From Prochlorococcus marinus str. MIT 9312 (GTDB lineage: Bacteria > Cyanobacteriota > Cyanobacteriia > PCC-6307 > Cyanobiaceae): a DNA stretch of 64,000 nucleotides. Shown here piece by piece: positions 26,977-37,105 of the stretch. The translations under genes were made by a program, and so were the position numbers. Location: assembly GCF_000012645.1 (NCBI RefSeq), contig NC_007577.1, forward strand, positions 248,001 to 312,000, in the 5' to 3' direction. The notes below the pieces were generated by a model. It was not told the DNA's origin and ran no database searches. It worked only from the letters and a program-made list of their open reading frames with translations. Every line of letters begins with the position of its first letter. The first letter of the stretch is position 1.

Positions 26977-28397
26977 AGTGATTTAAATAATCTTTGCTGT
27001 ATGTTGTGATCGACAATAGGGGTTGAATAATTATTTTTTTCTAAATTAGATATCTCGCCATTTAATAGGTCTGAATTTGACACTTTAGACAATTCAGGAA
27101 TCCAAGATTTTATATATTCGCAGATAGGATCAAATTTTTTTGCTTGAGTATATGGATTAAAAATTCTTAGTGGTTTTGGATCCATACCGCTACTAGCGCT
27201 CCACTGCCACCCCCCATTATTTGCGGCTAAGTCTCCATCAACCAACGTCTCCATAAATTTTTTCTCGCCCATTTGCCAACTGCATATAAGATCTTTTACT
27301 AGAAATGAAGCGACTATCATTCGACATCTGTTATGCATCCAGCCAGTACTGTTTAGTTGACGCATTGCAGCATCAACTATAGGTACACCAGTCTCGCCGT
27401 TGCTCCAATGCTGAAACCATTCATTATTGTTTTGCCATGGAAATTGACCCCATTTTTTTCTATATGGACCTTTCTCTAGCTCTGGGAAATGGAATAAGCA
27501 ATGTTGATAAAATTCACGCCAAACAAGTTCTTTTTGCCAAGTTTCAATTGATAGGGAATTTTCATGACTTTCAAAATCCGAATTTAAATCTAATGTGGCA
27601 TTCCAAACTTTTCTAATGCTGATGGTTCCGAATCTAAGCGATGCACTTAAAAAAGATGTCCCATTATGGGAAGGCAAATCTCTTGCGGAATTGTAAGAAT
27701 ATATATTTTTTTCGTTAATGAATTTTTCTAATAATATTTCTGCACCGTTCTCACCTGGTCTACATGGACAAATATTAGATCCAGAAAATTTGATATTTTT
27801 GAGAAATTTCTTTAGGGTGGAATCAGATGAATTTATTAACTTATTTTCTTTTAGCTTATTATCTATATCTTTAAACTGGAAAATAACTTTATCTTGATCA
27901 TATAACCCTAATAAATTCATTTTTGATTTAAGGTTTTTATAAAAAGGTCCATAAACCGAATAAGGTTTATTATTCCCTGAAAATATTTTTAAAGGTTCTA
28001 CTAATAAGTGATCCCAAGATTCAATAACTTGAATATTTTTTTCTTTTAAATTTTTTTTTATTTGTAAATCTCGATTAATCTCATAAGGTTCAATTGTTTT
28101 ATTCCAAATAACAAATTTAGCATCTATTGTCTTTGCTAATTGAGGGATTATTAATACAGGATCTCCTTCTTCTATAACTAGTCTACTACCCATTTTTTCC
28201 CAATTATTTCCTAATTCTTGAAGCGAATCTCCTAGAAACCAAGCTCTTGAATTTGCACTAAAATCGTGTGTGTAATTTCTATCTAATATATAAGTTGAAG
28301 TAATAGCATTTGATAATGAAAATGCTTTGATTAAAGCTTGATTATCGAATATTCTTAAATCCTTTCTATGCCAAAATAGTATTCTAGGATTATTCAT
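26961..28397 (-). CDS. phrB: Cryptochrome/DNA photolyase family protein
   Basis: A 478-residue flavoprotein of the photolyase superfamily, which uses blue light to split UV-induced pyrimidine dimers. The N-terminal alpha/beta antenna domain starts ILFWHRKDLRIFDNQAL. The FAD domain has SASLRFGTIS, WQKELVWREFYQH, MRQLNSTGWMHNRCRMI and the C-terminal WQWSASSGMDP. The tryptophan- and asparagine-rich FAD pocket is intact, so repair function is likely. The ATG overlaps the NUDIX gene stop in an ATGA arrangement. Confidence 0.92.
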   Translation of the reverse strand: MNNPRILFWHRKDLRIFDNQALIKAFSLSNAITSTYILDRNYTHDFSANSRAWFLGDSLQELGNNWEKMGSRLVIEEGDPVLIIPQLAKTIDAKFVIWNKTIEPYEINRDLQIKKNLKEKNIQVIESWDHLLVEPLKIFSGNNKPYSVYGPFYKNLKSKMNLLGLYDQDKVIFQFKDIDNKLKENKLINSSDSTLKKFLKNIKFSGSNICPCRPGENGAEILLEKFINEKNIYSYNSARDLPSHNGTSFLSASLRFGTISIRKVWNATLDLNSDFESHENSLSIETWQKELVWREFYQHCLFHFPELEKGPYRKKWGQFPWQNNNEWFQHWSNGETGVPIVDAAMRQLNSTGWMHNRCRMIVASFLVKDLICSWQMGEKKFMETLVDGDLAANNGGWQWSASSGMDPKPLRIFNPYTQAKKFDPICEYIKSWIPELSKVSNSDLLNGEISNLEKNNYSTPIVDHNIQQRLFKSLYAEI

Positions 28398-28957
28398 AAT
28401 TTATCTAAAAATTGTTTAGCTCTAAACCAAGCTGTCACAGTTTTTGCGTCAAGAATTTCATCCCCACTAGAAATAAGATTATCAAGTTCGTCGGGATCTA
28501 AAATTAATACTTCTATATCTTCATCTAAATCTCCTTTAACCTCTGAATTTAGTTTGCTCAATTGACGCGCTAAAAATAAATAAATTTCTTCATCTGCATA
28601 ACCAGGAGCGGGGACAAGAGTTCCTAGTTCATCCCATTTGTTTGCACTAAATCCAGTCTCTTCTTGTATTTCTCTTTTAATTGAATTAATAGGTGTTTCG
28701 CCTATTTCTAATGTACCTGCTGGAAATTCTAATAAATACCTCGAAACAGCAAATCTATATTGCCGGAGAATGATAACTTTATTGTCTTTTGTAATAGGCA
28801 CTGCTAGGGCAGCGCCAGGATGCTTAATGTATCCATATTCAGCTTCATGTCCATTTGGAAGCTCAATTCTATTTATTTCGAAACTAAATTTTTTAGATTT
28901 TAACTCAGATATTTTTTCTTTAAAAATGGATTTTTTTATAAAGTTTTTATTGCCCAT
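28394..28957 (-). CDS. NUDIX hydrolase (ADP-sugar pyrophosphatase-like)
   Basis: A 187-residue NUDIX enzyme. The box G-x5-E-x7-R-E-x-x-E-E-x-G is complete, running from GTLEIGE into REIQEETGF at about 99-121. The surrounding VIILRQYRFAVSRYLLEFPAGT and APGYADEEIYLFLA resemble ADP-ribose pyrophosphatases of the MutT/nudF type (each quoted piece is shortened to the family core). Coupling to the photolyase gene by a four-base overlap suggests a shared transcript, perhaps a stress or repair unit; the functional link is inference. Confidence 0.87.
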   Translation of the reverse strand: MGNKNFIKKSIFKEKISELKSKKFSFEINRIELPNGHEAEYGYIKHPGAALAVPITKDNKVIILRQYRFAVSRYLLEFPAGTLEIGETPINSIKREIQEETGFSANKWDELGTLVPAPGYADEEIYLFLARQLSKLNSEVKGDLDEDIEVLILDPDELDNLISSGDEILDAKTVTAWFRAKQFLDKL

Positions 28958-29004
28958 AATTTTAAAATAAAAATAGCCTAACAGTTATTTTTTGGTTTTG
29001 TAAA

Positions 29005-29583
29005 TCATTTGATAGACCATTTTGGGTCATCAAACTTTTTGATTTTTTGGCTTCTACTTAAGATCTCAGATAGTGGTGTAATAACGAAATTTCGGTTCAT
29101 GAATCTAGGGTGAGGTAATGTTAATTCCTCGTCAACCGTATGAAAATCTTCCCACCAGAGAATATCTAAATCGAGACATCTTGATAGCCATTTCTTACCC
29201 TTTGGCGTCTTTTCTCTTCCGAAAGATCTCTCTAACTTTTTTAGTTCTTTTAAAAGTAATTTCGCCTTTTTATTTGATGGTTTTGGAAAAGAATTACTTT
29301 TTATGAGCAAAAGAGTATTTAAATAATTGGGCTGTTCATTCTCAACTCCATGAGGTAATGTCTCATAAATTGAAGACCAAAAAAAGTTTGCATGAAATTT
29401 TCTTTTCTCTTCTTTTTTTTTGTTGGAATGATCGCCCCACTCATTTATTATTTCTTCTATTTTTGGTTTGCAAATTAATAGTGACTCAAGAGGGCTTCCG
29501 AATTTACTATCAATATTTGCTCCTAGGGATATACATAGTCCATTTTTGATATTAAGATTTGATAATTCCACTACAAAAAACAA
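29005..29583 (-). CDS. folK: HPPK, 6-hydroxymethyl-7,8-dihydropterin pyrophosphokinase
   Basis: Transfers pyrophosphate from ATP to the pterin in folate synthesis. The 192-residue chain has the family features LSLGANID at the start (read here as [10 protein letters not shown]), [27 protein letters not shown] at about 125, CLDLDILWW and [12 protein letters not shown]. The family's ATP- and pterin-binding residues are therefore present. The reading begins with TTG at 29583; a GTG four codons later is an alternative. It lies 47 bases upstream of the NUDIX gene and diverges from chlD. Confidence 0.93.
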   Translation of the reverse strand: MFFVVELSNLNIKNGLCISLGANIDSKFGSPLESLLICKPKIEEIINEWGDHSNKKKEEKRKFHANFFWSSIYETLPHGVENEQPNYLNTLLLIKSNSFPKPSNKKAKLLLKELKKLERSFGREKTPKGKKWLSRCLDLDILWWEDFHTVDEELTLPHPRFMNRNFVITPLSEILSRSQKIKKFDDPKWSIK

Positions 29584-29619
29584 AGTTATTGGATAAATTC
29601 TATATCAGGCATTTTTAAA

Positions 29620-31797
29620 GTGATTTTGAACCCCGAGTTAACAGAAAAAGGAGAGATAAAGGATTTAATGAAGTCAAAGGATTCTTTTAGAGCTTTCCCT
29701 TTAGCTGCAATTACAGGTCATAGCTTATTAAAATTATCTTTGCTTCTAGCAGCAGTTGATCCCAGTTTAGGGGGAGTGGTTATCGCTGGCGGAAGAGGTA
29801 CTGGAAAGTCAGTATTAGCAAGGGGTTTGCATACTTTACTCCCTCCTATAGAGGTATTAGATAATGAATTAATACTGGAAAAGCTAACTAAGAGAAATAG
29901 TAATACTTCATTAAGACCTATTGGTAGGAACCTAGATCCAGATAAACCTGAAGAATGGGATATTAGTACTAATAAATTGTTAGAGGAGGCAATTGGAAGT
30001 GATTATTTGAATCAAATTGAAGAAATTCCAAAAAAAGTAAGAGAGGCACCATTTATTCAAGTTCCTATTGGCATAACTGAAGACAGACTTGTTGGATCAA
30101 TTGACGTTGCTGCTTCATTAAGTACGGGGGAACAAGTTTTTCAGCCTGGAATTTTGGCAGAAGCTCATAGAGGTGTTCTTTATGTAGACGATATAAATTT
30201 ATTGGATGATGGTATTGTAAATTTAATTCTTGAAGCTACGGGAAGAGAGAAAAATAATATTGAAAGAGATGGTTTGAGCCTTTCTCATCCTTGTAAGTCA
30301 CTTTTAATAGCAACTTATAATCCTGAAGAAGGTGCTTTAAGAGATCATGTTTTAGATCGTTTTGCGATTGTGCTTTCCGCAGATCAATCTATTGATAATA
30401 CTCAAAGAGTTGAGATTACAAAATCTGTTTTATCACACGCAGAAAATAATATTAAATTTTCAGAAAAGTGGTCCGAAGAATCTGATAATTTATCTACTCA
30501 ATTAATTTTAGCAAGGCAGTGGTTAAAGGATGTCAAGATAACAAAAGAGCAAATAACCTATTTAGTGAATGAGGCTCTTAGAGGAGGCGTAGAAGGTCAT
30601 AGGTCAGAATTGTTTGCAGTAAAAGTAGCAAAGGCAAATGCAGCTCTTAGGGGTGATGAGAATGTAAATTCTGAAGACCTAAAAGTCGCAGTAAGGTTAG
30701 TTATCCTTCCGAGAGCAATGCAAATACCACCTGAAGATGAAGATATACAACCTCCTCCTCCAGAGGATCAGAGTCCTCCTCCCCCACCTCAATCAAATAA
30801 TGATGACTCGGAACCTGAGGCTAATGAAAACGATAATAATCAAGATCAAGAGCAAGAAGAAGATAATTCTGATGGAGAAGAAGAATCTACCCCTGAAATA
30901 CCCGAAGAATTTATATTAGATCCTGAGGCATGTATGGTTGACCCTGATTTACTGCTTTTTTCATCTGCCAAAGCAAAAGCAGGAAATAGTGGAAGTAGAT
31001 CAGTGATATTTAGTGACAGTAGAGGAAGATATGTAAAGCCAGTTATTCCAAGAGGCAAAGTAAAAAGAATTGCAGTAGATGCAACTCTTCGAGCTGCTGC
31101 ACCTTATCAAAAATCAAGAAGATTAAGAAACCCTAATAAATCAATAGTTATTGAAGAAAATGATTTTAGAGCAAAGCTTTTACAAAAAAAAGCAGGTGCA
31201 TTAGTTATTTTTCTGGTTGATGCGAGCGGCTCTATGGCATTAAATAGAATGCAAAGTGCCAAAGGTGCAGTAATAAGACTTTTGACAGAGGCATATGAAA
31301 ATAGAGATGAAGTAGCTCTAATTCCCTTTAGAGGTAATCAGGCCGAAGTTCTTTTACCTCCAACAAGATCTATAACTGCAGCAAAAAGAAGGCTTGAAAC
31401 AATGCCTTGCGGAGGAGGATCACCTTTGGCTCATGGGCTAACACAATCAGCGAAAGTAGCAAAAAATGCTCTTTCTACAGGAGATATCGGTCAAGTTATT
31501 GTTGTGGCTATTACTGATGGAAGAGGCAATGTACCCTTAGGATTGTCCTTAGGAAAAAATGAGGTTGAAGAAAAAGATAATGAAAATGTCAATTTAAAAC
31601 AAGAGGTTCTTGATATTGCTGCAAAATATCCGATACTTGGAATAAAACTCTTAATAATTGATACAGAGAGAAAATTTATTGCAAGTGGCTTTGGTAAAGA
31701 ATTAGCAGAGGCAGCTAGAGGTAAATATGTTCAATTGCCAAAAGCTACAGATAAAGCAATCGCAGCTATGGCTTTAAATGCTATAAATGAATTCTGA
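29620..31797 (+). CDS. chlD: Magnesium chelatase ATPase subunit D
   Basis: With ChlI and ChlH it inserts magnesium into protoporphyrin IX, the first committed step of chlorophyll synthesis. The 725-residue chain has an N-terminal AAA+ domain with [18 protein letters not shown], a central acidic and proline-rich linker ([14 protein letters not shown] followed by many Asp, Glu and Asn, about 370-430), and a C-terminal integrin-I/VWA domain with the MIDAS motif [12 protein letters not shown] at about 535. The start is GTG at 29620; a downstream ATG at codon 17 is a possible alternative. It stands alone and diverges from folK. Confidence 0.97.
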   Translation: MILNPELTEKGEIKDLMKSKDSFRAFPLAAITGHSLLKLSLLLAAVDPSLGGVVIAGGRGTGKSVLARGLHTLLPPIEVLDNELILEKLTKRNSNTSLRPIGRNLDPDKPEEWDISTNKLLEEAIGSDYLNQIEEIPKKVREAPFIQVPIGITEDRLVGSIDVAASLSTGEQVFQPGILAEAHRGVLYVDDINLLDDGIVNLILEATGREKNNIERDGLSLSHPCKSLLIATYNPEEGALRDHVLDRFAIVLSADQSIDNTQRVEITKSVLSHAENNIKFSEKWSEESDNLSTQLILARQWLKDVKITKEQITYLVNEALRGGVEGHRSELFAVKVAKANAALRGDENVNSEDLKVAVRLVILPRAMQIPPEDEDIQPPPPEDQSPPPPPQSNNDDSEPEANENDNNQDQEQEEDNSDGEEESTPEIPEEFILDPEACMVDPDLLLFSSAKAKAGNSGSRSVIFSDSRGRYVKPVIPRGKVKRIAVDATLRAAAPYQKSRRLRNPNKSIVIEENDFRAKLLQKKAGALVIFLVDASGSMALNRMQSAKGAVIRLLTEAYENRDEVALIPFRGNQAEVLLPPTRSITAAKRRLETMPCGGGSPLAHGLTQSAKVAKNALSTGDIGQVIVVAITDGRGNVPLGLSLGKNEVEEKDNENVNLKQEVLDIAAKYPILGIKLLIIDTERKFIASGFGKELAEAARGKYVQLPKATDKAIAAMALNAINEF

Positions 31798-31804
31798 TTC
31801 TAAA

Positions 31805-32650
31805 TTATGGATAAATTTCGTTAAGAAATTTTGACAGTCCAATAGTTAAGTCCCTTATAGATTTGGTTAATTCTTTATCTTTTGTTAATTTTACAAAATC
31901 ATCACTCACATCATCCATTTTGCTGGAGATCGAGCTTGCAGCATTAATTGTCAATTTAATGTCGTTGAGTGTTTCTTCATTGTCAATAGTAGATAAAATC
32001 TTATTTAAATGATTAGCAGCAATTGTGATTTCATTTATTAAAGGCTCAATTCTTAGTATTTCTTGCTTTGATAAATAAATTAGTTCATCAAGGTTTTCTT
32101 GGGTTCTATCAAATTGGTCAATTGATTTAACAATATTTTCAATTATGTTTTCTTGATTTGATTCTTTTAGAAGCTGGCTAAGTCTATTTGTTATATTTGA
32201 CAGACTTGATAGTTGTTTCCCTGTGATTGTATCTCCCTGACAAATAATTAATTTGCTATCGCATTTTTCGGATGTAGGTTTTGCGATGTTTTTAGAAATT
32301 GTTTTTTCACTAGTTTCTAAAGCGACTTGGACATCTCCTCCAAGGAAAGAATTAGTAACTACTCTTGCAAATGCTGGCTTGGGAAGAATAATTTCAGGAT
32401 TATTTAAAACTATTTTTGCTTGAATTGATTCATTAGTAAACAAAATATCATCTATTGAACCTACTAAAATTCCTCTATAAGTAACTGGAGATTTTTTTGA
32501 TAAACCGCTTGCGTTATTGAATTCGGCAAAAAGGTGCCAATTTTTTGAGGATAATCTTACTCCTTTGAGCCAAAAAGAAAAAAATGTGAATGTTAAGATT
32601 CCTCCCAGTAAGGAAAATCCAACTATTGAATCTCGTAAGCTTCTACGCAT
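31805..32650 (-). CDS. MCE-domain lipid-transport protein (MlaD/TGD2-like)
   Basis: A 281-residue protein with one N-terminal membrane helix (about 9-28), then an MCE/MlaD domain (about 35-115, with FNNASGLSKKSPVTYRGILVG), then a long helical tail. Proteins of this kind are the periplasmic substrate-binding part of phospholipid ABC transporters, and TGD2 is the chloroplast counterpart. The ATPase gene lies five bases upstream on the same strand. No MlaE/TGD1 permease is in the window. Confidence 0.87.
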   Translation of the reverse strand: MRRSLRDSIVGFSLLGGILTFTFFSFWLKGVRLSSKNWHLFAEFNNASGLSKKSPVTYRGILVGSIDDILFTNESIQAKIVLNNPEIILPKPAFARVVTNSFLGGDVQVALETSEKTISKNIAKPTSEKCDSKLIICQGDTITGKQLSSLSNITNRLSQLLKESNQENIIENIVKSIDQFDRTQENLDELIYLSKQEILRIEPLINEITIAANHLNKILSTIDNEETLNDIKLTINAASSISSKMDDVSDDFVKLTKDKELTKSIRDLTIGLSKFLNEIYP

Positions 32651-32655
32651 AATTT

Positions 32656-33441
32656 CTAAATGTCTTTGGGTTGCATTGGACCATCAAGTTTCCCATGTCG
32701 AAATTGAAATACATAAGGATCATTACTCTCTTTGAATTCATCAATAGAACCTGCCCATCTAAATTTACCTCCATAAAGCATTAAAACTCTTTCTGAAGTC
32801 CTTTCTATAGTACTAAGAACATGGCTAACCACAATAGATGATCCTTTGGCTTTATCATTTGTTTTGTTTATTAAATCTTCAATTCTTGAGGAGGCAATTG
32901 GATCAAGACCAGCAGTCGGTTCATCAAAAAGTAACAAAGGTTTAGTATTTGCGTTAAGAGTTTGATCTGTAATTAAAGCTCTAGCAAAACTTACTCTTTT
33001 TTGCATGCCTCCGCTTAATTCATTGGGAAGTTTATTCTCAACATTAAATAATCCCACCTCAGCCAAACATTCACATACGATTTTATGAATTAACTTTTTA
33101 GATAGGTTTTTGTTTCTTTTAAGGAGAAAACCTACATTTTCTTCAATAGTTAAAGATCCTAATAATGCTGGGTTTTGAAAAACTAGTCTTACATCAGGAG
33201 GATTATTTTGGTCTAGTCTCAAATATGTTTGTTTTTCACCAAATATTCTTAATTCCCCTTTGGTGGGTAAAATAAGGCCTGCTAATATTTTTAAGATAGT
33301 TGATTTTCCGGAACCGGAGGGGCCAACTATTGCTAATTTCTCTCCATCATTCAGTTTAAAATTTAGTTGATTAAGCACATTAACCTCTCCCCAGCTTATT
33401 GAGAGGTTTTTTGTTTCAACTGAATGCTTTGATTTTTGCAA
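32656..33441 (-). CDS. ABC transporter ATP-binding protein (MlaF/TGD3-like)
   Basis: A 261-residue ABC ATPase. Walker A is GPSGSGKST at about 39-47, the ABC signature is LSGGMQKRVSFARAL near 142, and Walker B is LLLFDEPTAGLDP with the switch histidine in VVSHVLSTI. The GGMQKRV version of the signature is characteristic of MlaF-type lipid transport ATPases. It is followed after five bases by the MCE protein, so the two should work together. The start is TTG at 33441. Confidence 0.9.
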   Translation of the reverse strand: MQKSKHSVETKNLSISWGEVNVLNQLNFKLNDGEKLAIVGPSGSGKSTILKILAGLILPTKGELRIFGEKQTYLRLDQNNPPDVRLVFQNPALLGSLTIEENVGFLLKRNKNLSKKLIHKIVCECLAEVGLFNVENKLPNELSGGMQKRVSFARALITDQTLNANTKPLLLFDEPTAGLDPIASSRIEDLINKTNDKAKGSSIVVSHVLSTIERTSERVLMLYGGKFRWAGSIDEFKESNDPYVFQFRHGKLDGPMQPKDI

Positions 33442-33577
33442 AATCTATATTAAAGAAAAAGTCATCTTTATATTACATATTGCCTATTTTTAGAAATAAA
33501 AAAAGGATGTGTGAATTTGATTTATAATGCATATATCTTTTTTTTAAATTTGTGAAAAATAATTTAAGAGGTTTTTA

Positions 33578-34963
33578 ATGAATAATCAAAAAAAAAGAAT
33601 TAGAAGATATTATAAGTATTTTGAAAAGTCCAAATTTGTCTTGCTAAATGAAATTTTAAGAATTTTGAGTTGGCTTTTACCAGGCTTGGTAATAAAAAGA
33701 TGGATGATTACATCTGCAATTGGATTTTTGACATCATTATTAGGACTAGTAATTTGGACAAATTTAAGGCCACTCTATTGGCTTATTGAAGTATTTTTTG
33801 GGATAATGACAGGCTTAACTAGTATCTTACCTGTTTCATTATTGGGGCCATTAATTTTTGTTCTTGGACTTTTATTAATTGGGATTGGACAAAATAGAAG
33901 TATTAATTCTATTAAAAAAGCCCTTGCTCCAGAAAAAAGCACATTTTTAGTTGATGCATTAAGAGTTAAGAGTAAATTAAACAGGGGCCCTAATATTGTC
34001 GCAATTGGTGGAGGAACAGGCTTATCTACTTTATTGAAAGGCTTAAAAAATTACAGCAGTAATATTACAGCAATCGTAACTGTATCCGATGATGGCGGAA
34101 GTAGTGGAATTCTTAGAAAACAATTAGGTGTCCAACCTCCAGGAGATATTAGAAATTGTTTGGCTGCCTTATCAAACGAAGAACCAATTTTAACTAGATT
34201 ATTTCAATATAGATTTTCAGGAGGTAGTGGCCTAGAGGGTCATAGTTTTGGGAATCTATTTTTGTCAGCTTTAACAACAATTACAGGTAGTTTAGAAAAA
34301 GCAGTACAAGCCTCTAGTAAGGTTTTAGCTGTACAAGGTCAAGTTTTACCTGCTACAAATATTGATGTAATGTTATGGGCTGAATTAGAGGATGGTCAAA
34401 AAATTTTTGGTGAAAGCAATATCAGTAAATCTAAAAAATTAATTTCAAAGATTGGATACTTGCCAGAAAATCCTTCTGCTCTCCCAAGTGCTCTGGAATC
34501 TATAAAAGAAGCTGACTTAATTGTTCTTGGCCCTGGTAGTCTATACACTTCCTTATTGCCAAACTTATTGGTACCCGAGATAGTAGATGCTTTATTGCAA
34601 AATAATGCTCCCAAAATTTATATAAGTAATTTGATGACTCAGCCTGGCGAAACAGATGGACTTAATGTTTATCAACATATCAAATCAATAGAAAAACAAT
34701 TATCAAATTTTGGAGTTAATACTAGAATTTTTAATGCGATTCTATCTCAGGCTCTATTTGAAAAGTCTCCTCTAGTAGACTATTACGCAAGTAGGGGAGC
34801 AGAACCTGTCCAATGTAATAAAGAAAAATTATTATCTGAGGGTTATTATGTTTTGCAGGCACCATTGTATTCAAGAAGAATCACTCCCACTCTTAGACAT
34901 GATCCTAGGAGACTAGCAAGAGCGGTTATTTTCATGTACCGCAAATTAAAGAAATTAAACTAA
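33578..34963 (+). CDS. YvcK/CofD-like protein with membrane N-terminus
   Basis: A 461-residue protein. The C-terminal about 320 residues are the YvcK family (gluconeogenesis factor, CofD-like fold that binds UDP-sugars), with [20 protein letters not shown] at about 140-159, [12 protein letters not shown] and [15 protein letters not shown]. The N-terminal about 130 residues carry two to three hydrophobic segments (about 44-63, 66-85 and 87-108) that short Firmicute YvcK proteins lack, so this version is probably membrane-bound. YvcK links cell-wall synthesis and carbon use in bacilli; its role here is unknown. It ends overlapping ndhJ by four bases. Confidence 0.87.
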   Translation: MNNQKKRIRRYYKYFEKSKFVLLNEILRILSWLLPGLVIKRWMITSAIGFLTSLLGLVIWTNLRPLYWLIEVFFGIMTGLTSILPVSLLGPLIFVLGLLLIGIGQNRSINSIKKALAPEKSTFLVDALRVKSKLNRGPNIVAIGGGTGLSTLLKGLKNYSSNITAIVTVSDDGGSSGILRKQLGVQPPGDIRNCLAALSNEEPILTRLFQYRFSGGSGLEGHSFGNLFLSALTTITGSLEKAVQASSKVLAVQGQVLPATNIDVMLWAELEDGQKIFGESNISKSKKLISKIGYLPENPSALPSALESIKEADLIVLGPGSLYTSLLPNLLVPEIVDALLQNNAPKIYISNLMTQPGETDGLNVYQHIKSIEKQLSNFGVNTRIFNAILSQALFEKSPLVDYYASRGAEPVQCNKEKLLSEGYYVLQAPLYSRRITPTLRHDPRRLARAVIFMYRKLKKLN

Positions 34964-35490
34964 TAAGCATCTTGAAGTTCATAGAAGTCTGGTTGAATAT
35001 AGTCTTTTCTCAATGGCCATCCTCTCCAGTCTTCAGGCATTAGGAGTCTTTTGGGATTTGGATGATCTATAAAATTTATTCCAAACATGTCATATGTTTC
35101 TCTTTCTTGCCAATCACTTCCTTTAAAAATTTTATACAAACTGGGAATTGATAAATCCGAATCTCTTTTTAAGAAGACTTTTAATCTAACTTCTTGAATC
35201 TTTTCGATTTTATGTAGATCATCAACAGTAATGAAATGATAGAAACTAACAAGATTTTTACCAGGCCCCTCATCATAGCCACCTTGACATTGGAGATAGT
35301 TAAAACCGTAGTTTGTTAAAGCAGATACAGCTTCATATAATTTGCTAGGTTCAACAGAAATGTTTTCTATTCCCGCATGATCATAATCTAACGGTTGGTT
35401 TGGAATGCCAACTTTAGATAAATTTTGACTCATGAATCCTTCTTTTTCTATTGAAGTATCTGTGGATTTAGCTAAACCGTCTTTTTCCAT
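34960..35490 (-). CDS. ndhJ: NDH-1 subunit J
   Basis: A 176-residue subunit of the peripheral arm of the photosynthetic NDH-1 complex, which feeds ferredoxin electrons to plastoquinone (cyclic flow and respiration). The 30-kDa-subunit signature is [15 protein letters not shown], followed by [22 protein letters not shown]. The N-terminal about 20 residues are polar and variable; an internal start at MSQNLSKVG is possible. The chosen ATG overlaps the ndhK stop by one base, which supports it. Confidence 0.96.
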   Translation of the reverse strand: MEKDGLAKSTDTSIEKEGFMSQNLSKVGIPNQPLDYDHAGIENISVEPSKLYEAVSALTNYGFNYLQCQGGYDEGPGKNLVSFYHFITVDDLHKIEKIQEVRLKVFLKRDSDLSIPSLYKIFKGSDWQERETYDMFGINFIDHPNPKRLLMPEDWRGWPLRKDYIQPDFYELQDAY

Positions 35491-36224
35491 TACTCTTCTT
35501 CACTATTAATAATTTCGGTTTGTTCCCTGTTTTCAGGTAATTCAGTTATTTTTTCTTTTTTGGAGGAAGGAAAAACATTCGTTGAAGTTTTGTTTAAATA
35601 TTCACCAGTATTTTGAGAGAAAACAAGATTCATTTCGTGTTTATATGTTATGTACCTGTGGGTTTGCTCTGTTTTTTCCCGCTCTAAAATTGATTCATTA
35701 CCTACTTTTTTTCTTAATTTTATTACAGCATCAAAAATTGCTTCTGGTCTTGGTGGACATCCTGGAAGATATAAATCGACTGGTATTAATTTATCAACGC
35801 CTCTGACAGCAGTAGTAGAATCTGCGCTAAACATTCCACCTGTGATTGTACAAGCACCCATTGCAATAACATATTTTGGCTCAGGCATCTGCTCATAAAG
35901 TCTTACTAGGGCTGGAGCCATTTTCATCGTTACTGTCCCTGCGACTATTAATAGATCTGCTTGTCTTGGAGAGCTTCTCGGTACTAATCCAAACCTGTCA
36001 AAATCAAATCTAGAACCAATTAGTGCAGCAAATTCAATAAAACAACAAGCTGTTCCGTATAGAAGAGGCCAAAGACTACTTAATCTAGCCCAATTATGAA
36101 GATCATCTAAGCTTGTTAGGATTATATTTTCACTTAAATCTGTAGTTACTTGTGGTGCACCAAGGGGATTGCAAGTTCCTTCTCTGATTTCCCTTATAGC
36201 TTTTGGGGATAATTGTGGGTTCAA
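35490..36224 (-). CDS. ndhK: NDH-1 subunit K
   Basis: A 244-residue iron-sulfur subunit (PSST/NuoB type) that binds cluster N2 next to the quinone site. The cluster cysteines are seen in [10 protein letters not shown] (the CC pair at about 61-62), [11 protein letters not shown] and PGCPPRPEA. The C-terminal about 70 residues are a charged, low-complexity tail. The start is TTG at 36224; ndhC precedes it by four bases, giving the conserved ndhC-K-J order of cyanobacteria and plastids. Confidence 0.97.
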   Translation of the reverse strand: MNPQLSPKAIREIREGTCNPLGAPQVTTDLSENIILTSLDDLHNWARLSSLWPLLYGTACCFIEFAALIGSRFDFDRFGLVPRSSPRQADLLIVAGTVTMKMAPALVRLYEQMPEPKYVIAMGACTITGGMFSADSTTAVRGVDKLIPVDLYLPGCPPRPEAIFDAVIKLRKKVGNESILEREKTEQTHRYITYKHEMNLVFSQNTGEYLNKTSTNVFPSSKKEKITELPENREQTEIINSEEE

Positions 36225-36228
36225 TTTT

Positions 36229-36591
36229 TTAACTCCATTCTAAAGCACCTTTTCTCCATGCGTAAGCCAAAGCGATAACGAGTATTGCAATGAAAATCAG
36301 TGCCTCAATAAATGCTAATAAGCCTAATCTATTAAAGGCAACAGCCCAAGGATAGAGGAATACTGTCTCTACATCAAATATAACGAAAACTAAGGCGAAC
36401 ATGTAATAACGAATATTAAATTGAATCCATGCTCCTCCTATAGGCTCCATTCCGGATTCATATGTTAGTTTTCTTTCCCCAGTTCTTCCTTTAGGGGCAA
36501 CAATGAGATTAGTAACTAAAGCTAATATTGGGACAGCAGCTGCTATTAATAGGAAACCTAAAAAATATTCATAGCCAGTTAATAAAAACAT
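36229..36591 (-). CDS. ndhC: NDH-1 subunit C
   Basis: A 120-residue membrane subunit of NDH-1 (NuoA type) with three hydrophobic helices. Family motifs are [21 protein letters not shown] at about 44-64 (only its ends are needed to recognise it), [12 protein letters not shown] and the C-terminal [12 protein letters not shown]. It starts the ndhC-ndhK-ndhJ series. It diverges from the rubredoxin gene with 76 bases between them. Confidence 0.97.
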   Translation of the reverse strand: MFLLTGYEYFLGFLLIAAAVPILALVTNLIVAPKGRTGERKLTYESGMEPIGGAWIQFNIRYYMFALVFVIFDVETVFLYPWAVAFNRLGLLAFIEALIFIAILVIALAYAWRKGALEWS

Positions 36592-36667
36592 CTTAAAAAT
36601 TAATTTTGAATAAAAGTCGCTTAATTAAGCAAAATCTTTTAAAGTTCTTAAAGAACAATAATAAACC

Positions 36668-37096
36668 GTGAGTGAAAACATTCAACCAGCCTCTGAGGAA
36701 AACAAAATAGTTGAAAATTTTGAGAAAGAAAAACTTTCTGCAAACTCCTCAGGAGTAAATATTGAACAACCTTACATTAATTTAGAACAAAATAGATTCG
36801 AATGTAGAAGTTGTGGATACATTTATGATCCCTCTGAAGGTAATAAAAAATTAAATATACCCAAAAATACGCCCTTTTTAGAGTTAGATGGTAATACATT
36901 CGTTTGCCCCGTTTGCAGAGCTGGTAAGAATTTTTATAAAGATATAGGACCTAAATCTAAGGCTAGTGGTTTTGAAGAAAATTTAACTTACGGATTTGGT
37001 TTCAATAGCTTGCCTTCTGGCCAAAAAAATATATTAATTTTTGGAGGTTTGGCTTTTGCCGCAGCATGTTTCCTTTCTTTGTACTCTTTGCATTAA
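36668..37096 (+). CDS. rub: Membrane-anchored rubredoxin (RubA-like)
   Basis: A 142-residue protein with a rubredoxin domain whose iron ligands are Cys46, Cys49, Cys80 and Cys83 (CRSCGYIYDP and CPVCRAGK). A single C-terminal membrane helix lies at about 120-138. Cyanobacterial and plant RubA of this form is needed for photosystem II assembly, and the gene typically lies next to ycf48 and psbEFLJ, as it does here. The start is GTG at 36668. The ycf48 gene begins nine bases after its stop. Confidence 0.94.
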   Translation: MSENIQPASEENKIVENFEKEKLSANSSGVNIEQPYINLEQNRFECRSCGYIYDPSEGNKKLNIPKNTPFLELDGNTFVCPVCRAGKNFYKDIGPKSKASGFEENLTYGFGFNSLPSGQKNILIFGGLAFAAACFLSLYSLH

Positions 37097-37105
37097 TATA
37101 GATAA

